Both the position numbers and the translations under genes were made by a program. The notes under the pieces were generated by a model, which saw only the letters and a list, made by a program, of their open reading frames with translations, did no database searches and was not told where the DNA came from. From contig BFEA01000127.1 of assembly GCA_003427395.1 (NCBI GenBank), forward strand, positions 1,459,748-1,484,785: a stretch of 25,038 nucleotides of DNA. The letters are read 5' to 3'. Within the stretch, counting starts at the first letter, position 1. Each line of letters opens with the position of its first letter. Shown in pieces: positions 18,800 to 25,038 of the stretch. Source of the stretch: Chara braunii. Its lineage: Eukaryota; Streptophyta; Charophyceae; Charales; Characeae.

Positions 18800-20130
18800 A
18801 TTCTATTTGCTTCAACAACTTATTTCTTAATCATTGACATCTTTGATCATCTACAGAAACCGGGTACAAGATTCCAGTGGGGCTAATTTTTTTTCCAAAA
18901 CCATACAATGTTGTGATGATTAGTGTTCTTGGTTGGTTGATACCATAACGACGTTGGTCGGTGTTGGGGTATAGCCCTGTAACCTATTTTGGCAGGAGCA
19001 TGAGGCCTAATAGCGGGAACTGGGGATTCCTCGAAGGTGGAAGGAAATGAAGTAGCTAACTGGGGGCTGCTATTAGGACAACGGAGACCGAAGTTGGGGT
19101 AGGTTGTGTTGCCCAGTAGCCTAACATGATGGGGGGAAGAGGCCGGGTAGACTTGGTAATATCATAAGGATGACTAGTTTAGTTTAGGTTAGGCTCTTAG
19201 TGTCACTTACAATGCGGGTTTTTTGTTAATATGGGGTTAAAAATTATTACAAAAATTAATAGTAGTAGCAGTCAACCATGAATTACTTTAAGTCGTTTGG
19301 ACACCGGATCCAAAATTTCAAGAGCGATACGGGATCAGTTGTATTATATTTACTTCAACAACTAATTTCTTAATCATTAACATATTTGATCATCGACAGA
19401 AACCGGGTACAACATTCTAATGGGCTAGTCGTTTTTCCGAAACCATGCGCTTTTGTGATTATTAGTGTTCTTGGTTGGTTGATGTCAGAACGACGTTCGT
19501 CGGTGTTGGGGTGTAACCATACAACCTGTTTTGGCAAGAGCATGAGGTTTGGTAGAGAGATATGGAGATTCACAGATGCATGCAATCTAGTTGCTAACTG
19601 GGGGCTGCTACTTGGACAACGGAGGCCAGAGCTGCCATGTAGCCTAGCATGATGGGGGCTAGAGGCCAGGTAGGCCTCGTGGTATGATCTAGACAAGTAG
19701 TTTTTGTTTAGGTTAGGATTTTAGTGCTTGAAATGTGGGTTTTTGGTGGATGTGGGGCTAAAAGTTATTAATGAAACTCACAGGAGTAACAATCAATCAT
19801 GGATTACTTCAAACCTTCCGAACACTGAATCAAAAGATTTCAAGAGTGATAGAGGATCATCTGATTCCAAATGGACCTGTGTTGTTTAATGGTCTAGGTT
19901 AGCCAATGTTAGAAAAATGTTGTTCGGTGCTAGGGCGTTTGCCCAATAATTTGTTATGTGGGAGCTTGATACATGATAGAGAGATCCGGGGATTGTTGAG
20001 GGAGGAAGGCAATTCAGAAGCCAACCAATGATTGCTGTTAGAACAACTGTGGTTGGTCGTGCTGCCCTATATCCTAACATGTTGGGGGCGTAAGACTGGG
20101 TATAGGCCTGATAGTGTTAATACGACAACT
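18800..20130. repeat. Tandem array, period about 510-546 bp, three degenerate copies
   Basis: Copies begin near 18800, 19346 and 19860. Shared blocks include TTCTTAATCATT with GATCATC-ACAGAAACCGGGTA, GTGTTCTTGGTTGGTTGAT, AACTGGGGGCTGCTA, AGCCTA-CATGATGGGGG and GTTTAGGTTAGG. The first two copies are clearly related throughout; the third is more diverged and lacks the front. Frames are broken in all copies, so this is non-coding tandem DNA or serial copies of one element. Confidence 0.8.
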
Positions 20131-20504
20131 AAGTTGGGGTTTCGATTTGCCATAACGTCATCTGGATAGAAAGATTAGGTTGACGCAACTATTAAATTAA
20201 AAAGAGGTAGGGTTATAAGTTGTTTATGAATTTTTGAAGTTTTTTATCTCCAAATTTTCTCAATCGAAGTCAGGTAATGGCTTTGGTATCCTAAACTGAT
20301 AAAAACTATCATCTCACAAATATCTGATGTACTTTCTTAAGGGATGTCGGACCCGGTTCCCAGCACGTGATGCTCCCTACATATAAATGAGTGTTTTGTA
20401 GTAAAAAAAAAAATTATCCTTTTTTTTTTTTTTTTACACATNTTTTTTTTTTTTTTTGCGCAGAGAGAAAATCCATATTGGGAAAAAAAAGCTCAGAGAA
20501 AATC
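20131..20504. other. Spacer with an N inside a poly(T) run
   Basis: An A run (20403-20412) and two T runs (20421-20435, 20443-20457) surround a single N at 20442. No gene seen. The N likely marks a homopolymer the assembler could not resolve. Confidence 0.5.
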
Positions 20505-21215
20505 GCTGACTTTGGAGGATCTAACAATCATAACCAGACCCAACACCATAAAAAAAAAAGTATTTGCCCCATCAAATATCAGTCGCTTGCGGGGTTTACC
20601 AATTTACGAGCACGTCCAGAGGTGCTCACAAATTATATTTTTCTTTCCTTGAACTTTTTGACGGAAGTTACGTAGTAAAAGAGGTCTATAGCAATTGGGG
20701 GAAAAAAAAACACCACCACACTGACCAGTGATGCTCCATCTGTGTGGGTCAATAAAAAACACTTAAATTCGCAGCCAAAACACAAAAAGAAAGTGAATAT
20801 GATATCTCTATCCTGCGCTAGTGGAACGACACCTCATCATAAATGTCGTCCCTTGTAAACAGCGTTGCACAAGCTCCCAGTACTATCCATTCGGGTAGAA
20901 TTCAAGCACGACATGTAAGAACCCCCACATGTAAATTAGTAACTCAACAGGGATACGTTGTTGCGCCTCCACTGTTTCCAAGGCTTGGTTCGGTGTCTCT
21001 CTCCAGACCGATTGCAGTGGATTGGTGGATTGGCAGACTGCCACACAATGTTTTCAAAATTAGACAAATAAAAAATGTATGTATGTGCGTGGGCTAATTT
21101 TTATCACTCTTAATAAGGTCGACATGTGGATAGGATCCCCTCGGCCTCGAATGATGACATGTTTTTCAAGCAAACTGAACAATGTCATCTTGATTGTAAA
21201 ATATCTCTCTAAATT
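20505..21215. repeat. Long tandem duplication, unit A (about 710 bp)
   Basis: Unit A and the next unit share ordered blocks: CTTTGGAGGATCTAACA (20509; 21220), CAGACCCAACACCAT (20536; 21247), AGCACGTCCAGAG / AGCACGTGCAGAG, CAAATTATATTTTCTTTCC-like (20629; 21709), CTGACCA-TGATGC, TTCGCAGCCAAAAC, CAGACCGA-TGCAGTGG-TTGGTGGA (21004; 22093) and CGGCCTCGAAT-TGACATGTTTT (21143; 22215). No coding capacity is evident. Confidence 0.8.
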
Positions 21216-22236
21216 GCCAACTTTGGAGGATCTAACAGGCATAAGCAGACCCAACACCATCAAAACAGAAGCATTCGGTCTATCAAATGTCAGTGGTTTG
21301 CTCGGGAGTTGAGCAATTTGCCAGCACGTGCAGAGGGCAGAACCGCCGTGAAGCGTTCATCTTTCCCAAGATCTCAAACAATTCGGCGGTCGCTGACTAG
21401 GGCAAACTTCTTTCTGTAAAAACCTGCTTCACACAATGAAAGTTTAATTTTGTGTTTCAGCTGAAGTGACAAGAATCACATGAAAGTCACGAAGGGGTTT
21501 TGTATTTTGTTTTCAAATTCGCAACAAAGTTTCCTAGTTGTTTTGTTTGCCAAACATTTTTCAAGATTTGTCGACAAAGTTTAAAATTTGGTACGCATAT
21601 TTTATTTATCTCAGTTTTTTTTTTCATCTGGCATTGAAAGTTCGCGTATGCCACTTCATGCTTGACGTACTATAATTTTGACTCTGGGTGACAAAATTCG
21701 AACCTACGCAAATTATATTTTCATTTCCCTGAAATTTTCGATGAAAGTAATGTAGTAGAGGGGGTCCATAGCAATTCAAAAGACAAAAAGCACCACCAAA
21801 CCAGTTCCACACCCTGACCAATGATGCATCGCCTATGTGGGTCAATTAAAAGCACAAAACTTCGCAGCCAAAACTATAAAAGAAAGTTGATGTGATGCCT
21901 CTACCCTTCGCTCATGGAACCACACCTCATCATAGATGTCGTGCCTTATAAAGGGAGTTGAGTAAGCTCTCAGTACTGTCTATTCAGGTAGAACTCAGGC
22001 ACGACTTGTAAAAGCCCCCACATGTAAGTCAATTGCTCAGCAGGGATACGATGTTGCGCCCCCAACGCTTCCAAGGTTGGTGTCCCTCCCCAGACCGAGT
22101 GCAGTGGGTTGGTGGACTGGTAGGTTGTCACGTAGGGTAAAAAACGCACGTATGTTGGTGGCCTGGTCTTTGCCTCTCTCAATACCATCATCACGTAGAT
22201 AGGATTATCCCTTCGGCCTCGAATAGTGACATGTTT
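21216..22236. repeat. Long tandem duplication, unit B (about 1020 bp, with a 360-bp extra segment)
   Basis: Unit B repeats unit A in the same order and orientation but is longer, because extra sequence lies between the AGCACGTGCAGAG block (about 21336) and the CAAATTATATT block (about 21709). The extra segment, about 21340-21700, is absent from unit A; it is either an insertion in B or a deletion in A. No gene is recognised in it. Confidence 0.75.
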
Positions 22237-22247
22237 TCAAAAACGAG

Positions 22248-22620
22248 GTCAACGACCTAGCTCAGTTCGTAAGGCACACATGTGGCATTCATGACATCTT
22301 GGGTTCCATTCCAATTGGCCTCCTGGACATGCTTGGTACGCGTCATCTAGAGGTAGACGGTTGGCCCCCCTGATCCGCAGGTAGGGCGAGGGGACTGGAG
22401 GGGAGGAGCAGCGAGTGGCACTTGGATGAAGCTCGGTCGTCATGCTACCAGTTGACCCCTGGCCGGTATCGCCCACCAACTGTAGCAGGTATATCGCACC
22501 TGTTGTAGCAGCTATCGCATTTGCTGGTGAGTGCAACTCCTGCATGTTCCCTCATTGGGGGCATTAGCACGAATGTGGCTGCTACAAGGTTCCCCTTAAT
22601 ACTATAACGATAATAAAAAA
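22248..22620 (+). mobile_element. tRNA-derived SINE
   Basis: A RNA polymerase III A box, TAGCTCAGTTCGTAAGGC, lies at 22258-22275 and a B box, GGGTTCCATTCC, at 22301-22312, with the spacing of a tRNA gene. The tRNA-like head cannot fold a full anticodon arm and acceptor, and is followed by a tRNA-unrelated body and a short A-rich stretch (AATAAAAAAGG near 22613), the layout of plant SINEs. It sits about 10 bp after the end of duplication unit B. The right end and any target-site duplication are uncertain. A bare tRNA pseudogene is the alternative. Confidence 0.6.
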
Positions 22621-22707
22621 GGCTTGAAACACCGTCCTTTCTATATTTTCTTCTTCTTCTCAATTTCACCTTTCACTATCTACCTACCACTACTCCTAAG
22701 CCAATAC

Positions 22708-22795
22708 AGGGGATCCTTGCGGCATAGCCACCTCTCACTTCTAAGGGGATCCTTTTAGCATAGCTACCTCTCACAACGAAGGGGATGCATGTTGC
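22708..22795. repeat. Short tandem repeat, period 36 bp, about 2.4 copies
   Basis: AGGGGATCCTT followed by GCATAGCCACCTCTCAC (22708-22743) repeats as AGGGGATCCTT, GCATAGCTACCTCTCAC (22744-22779), and a partial third unit starts AGGGGATGCA at 22780. Confidence 0.85.
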
Positions 22796-23595
22796 CCCTT
22801 GCTCTGACTCACGGTGGTCAGGGAGTAGGGTGGGGCCGCCAGTGGGGGGGGGGCTAAGACAAAGACCGAGCATTTTGCCGAAGCCGCGCCTCCCATCTAC
22901 TTCCCCCACCTCCCATCGAGTAGCAGTAGTGGCTATGGCCAACACTCTCCCACACACCACACAGCCCACCCACCCTCGCACTCACATCCATATTGGTCAT
23001 AGGCCTGGACCCCACTGCCCGACGGCTGGAAACTGACGTTGGCCACAAATAACGGTCGAGCGTGGTTGGAAAGAACTTGCCGCGTTTTGTTGGGACCCCA
23101 CCGCCACCCTTGACTCTCGGCATTGGAAACGGATGGACATGCCCGAATAGGAAATCCCCCTGAGGTATTTCCCAAAAAAGCAAGTCGGGACGAGGCTGTG
23201 GTCCACGGCCTTCTATCGGCCTGCACTAGGACATGTCCATGTGTGGCCGTGCACGACCCGGTGTGGCGGGTGTTGTACAAGTACCGTGCAACATACAACG
23301 GCCTCACGGGGTCCGCTCAGGCGGCGGGGCGCGTCTGTGCACGGAAATTACCGTTGGGAGCATCGACGGATGTCCCCCCGTCCCACACTCCTGCCATCAG
23401 TACCACTTTTCCCACTTTACGGACCATCCAGAGTGGGAGTGCAGGTACGGAGCAGTGACGGGAATCCATAACCGTCGACGAAGGAGGAGGGTTTGGCGAG
23501 GAGTACGGGTCCGCGAAGGTTCTGCGCTCGTCAAGTGGCCACAACAACTGGTGTGCAAGGGTCGACGCTATCCCCATCACAGTCACAACGTTGCC
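22796..23595. other. GC-rich spacer upstream of the transposase
   Basis: Several overlapping open frames on both strands reach 80 to 125 codons because the DNA is GC-rich, but none has recognisable motifs. The transposase frame is open back to 23233, though the first part is arginine-rich and unlike the family, so I place the protein start at the later ATG. Confidence 0.45.
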
Positions 23596-24715
23596 ATGTA
23601 TCCATCGGATGTGGGCAGTTCAGATGACGAGTGGGAAAACATGATGTTCATGCTCGTTCTCCTCATGACCCAGTGGGTGAACAAGCGTAACGCTGCAGCC
23701 ATGGTCGTGCTGAAAGTTGTCACCATCAACCCGTTCATGTTCCGGGATGTGTCGGGGGCGCTTACGATGCTTGCAGGGAGAATGGTTCACGGCATGACGT
23801 TGAGCTGCTTGGCGGAGCAAGAGTTGGGAAAACACATGAAACGGAGAAGGCGATTGTGGATGGTGGAGCGTAGCGGAGGTTTGTGGAAAAACCTTCAAAG
23901 GGTGGGTGTGGGGCACGATAAGGTGTTCTTGCGGTTCTACAGATTACCGCGACCACTGTTTTTGCAAGTTCTTCAGCGCATCGGCCCCCGTATCTAGTGT
24001 TCGCCTACTAATTTCCGGTTGTCCATCCAGTGGGCAACGGGCGAGTACTACCGGTAATCCGCCCGAGTACGGCCACCTCCTCCAATTCCCTACAAGACGC
24101 CGTTTGAAAGAAGTGCATAATTCTTTCGAGGTGAAGTGGTTCCCCGGATGTGTGGGGGCCATCGACTGTCTACACATGTATATCGATAAGTCGAAGGGGA
24201 CACGGTCAGAGTGCTACTATCATCACACTGGAGACTTCTCGGTCGTCGCGCAGGTCGTGTGTGACAACGAGTGCAGAGTTGTCAGTGTGTATGTCGGTTG
24301 CCCAGGGTCGGTGCACGACTCGTGTGTATTGAGGATGTCGCCATTGTACCACAACACCATGGCAGACAGAGGTGTGTTGTGCGAGGGTGGAGCTATCATG
24401 CATAATAGAAGACACGTTGGTCATTACCTGCTTGGCGACGCTGGCTACCCTCTTCTCCCGTCGATCATGACAACTATGGGTAGATTCACGAGAACTTCTG
24501 CAGATCGGACATACGACGAGTGTTATGCATCGACGAGATCTTGTATAGAGAGGACATTCGGACGATTAAAGAACGTATGACGGAATTCCATCCGCACTCA
24601 AATTATGAACGTGGAAACCCTGCGCAATAAATTCATGGTTGTGTGCATACTACACAACCTCATGATTGAGCATAGAGATCGACCCAACCTTGTTGAACCA
24701 CACCGACAACAGTGA
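23596..24715 (+). pseudogene. PIF/Harbinger DDE transposase, decayed
   Basis: Harbinger transposases (DDE_4 type nucleases) cut and join element ends. The N-terminal part (MYPSDVGSSDDEWENMMFML, then TQWVNKRNAAAM, VVTINPFMFRDV, AEQELGKHMKRRRRLWMVER and RLPRPLFLQVLQRI) is in one frame to a TAG at 23995. Then QWATGEYYR remains, followed by a deletion removing most of the helix-turn-helix region, and a frame change. The catalytic half (24075-24577) reads CVGAIDCLHMYIDK, ECYYHHTGDFSVVAQ, GCPGSVHDSCVL, LLGDAGYPLLP, SCIERTFGRLKN; likely catalytic acids are Asp 24164-24166, Asp 24317-24319 and Glu 24548-24550. A TGA at 24578-24580 stands at a conserved tryptophan, after which the same frame continues (VETLRNKFMVVCILHNLMIE) to TGA at 24713-24715. 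Start chosen at MYPSD, where family similarity begins. The protein partner would be the ORF1 at 11.7-17.0 kb on the same strand. Not functional. Confidence 0.88.
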
Positions 24716-24975
24716 TGGGGAGGGTCCACAACGCAAACCCCATCCCCGCTGGCGCCGCCGCCGGCGAGTGCCACATCATATTCTTGATCTCAACATCAAA
24801 GTCATGTCGAAGATTAATCCCAGTTATGGCTCCCACCTTGGAACGAGGGTCAGAGCTGGCTTGATTGATCATATGGCCCATCATGTCGATCTTCATGGTG
24901 CACTGGCGCCATGTCCGTGGTGATAGTACAATCATCGATGTATAGTCGTGGAAATGTTGGAGCGGGCCGTCGTTC

Positions 24976-24978
<3 letters not shown>
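24716..24978. other. 3' flank of the transposase
   Basis: No separate gene. It may be the end of the transposon, but no terminal inverted repeat could be paired with sequence upstream of ORF1 by eye. Confidence 0.4.

Positions 24979-25038
<60 letters not shown>
24979..25038. repeat. (TG)n microsatellite at window end
   Basis: A perfect TG tract of 30 units runs into the right edge, so its length is unknown. Confidence 0.97.

Noticed and set aside
22854-23307. Overlapping minus-strand frames of 100 to 124 codons
   Set aside because: GC-rich DNA keeps several frames open at once; no motif or family resemblance.

Overview
The window reads as repeat-rich nuclear DNA of a land plant with a large genome. 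It holds no intact host protein gene. Three observations point to a plant. The organellar insert carries genes typical of land-plant mitochondrial DNA (rrn18, rrn5, atp1, cox1, nad7, ccmFN). There is 25S rDNA debris. There is also a decayed PIF/Harbinger transposon with a Myb/SANT-like ORF1 and a DDE transposase. A fern-like genome is my guess from memory of similar transposon proteins; the sequence alone does not prove it. The assembly shows a sequencing-library scar at 2575-2612 (back-to-back Tn5 mosaic ends) and four isolated Ns, so contiguity, especially across 2.6 kb, is not assured.

Layout. 1-560: degenerate tandem repeat of about 122 bp. 748-1651: a TATA box, nine short stem-loops (810-1561) with a constant loop and bulge but stems that change on both arms together, then an AATAAA signal. 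This is the most unusual object here. 1.7-2.57 kb: unassigned, with a second TATA box. 2.6-5.0 kb: C-rich DNA containing a broken 25S rRNA pseudogene (minus) with an inverted piece of the same gene inside it. 5.0-11.7 kb: no recognisable gene, a GTTCG/CGAAC-rich block and a (TG)n(GA)n microsatellite.

11.7-17.0 kb: Harbinger ORF1 pseudogene (plus), cut in two by a 3.5-kb insertion (about 13120-16664). The first 2.4 kb of the insertion is a mosaic of mitochondrial fragments: rrn18 3' end, rrn5, trnfM, a trnW-like tRNA with anticodon UCA, atp1, cox1, nad7 and ccmFN. 17.0-22.8 kb: microsatellite, two families of long tandem duplications, a tRNA-derived SINE and a short 36-bp repeat. 23.6-24.7 kb: Harbinger transposase pseudogene (plus). 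The window ends inside a (TG)n tract.

The genes do not form a working system. The two transposon ORFs belong to one family and may be parts of one element pulled apart by later insertions and duplications. Most in-frame stops that I can align to family knowledge are G:C to A:T changes (TGG to TGA three times, CAG to TAG, CGA to TGA), as expected of methylated, silenced repeats. The one part that may be doing something undescribed is the stem-loop array with its apparent promoter and poly(A) signal.
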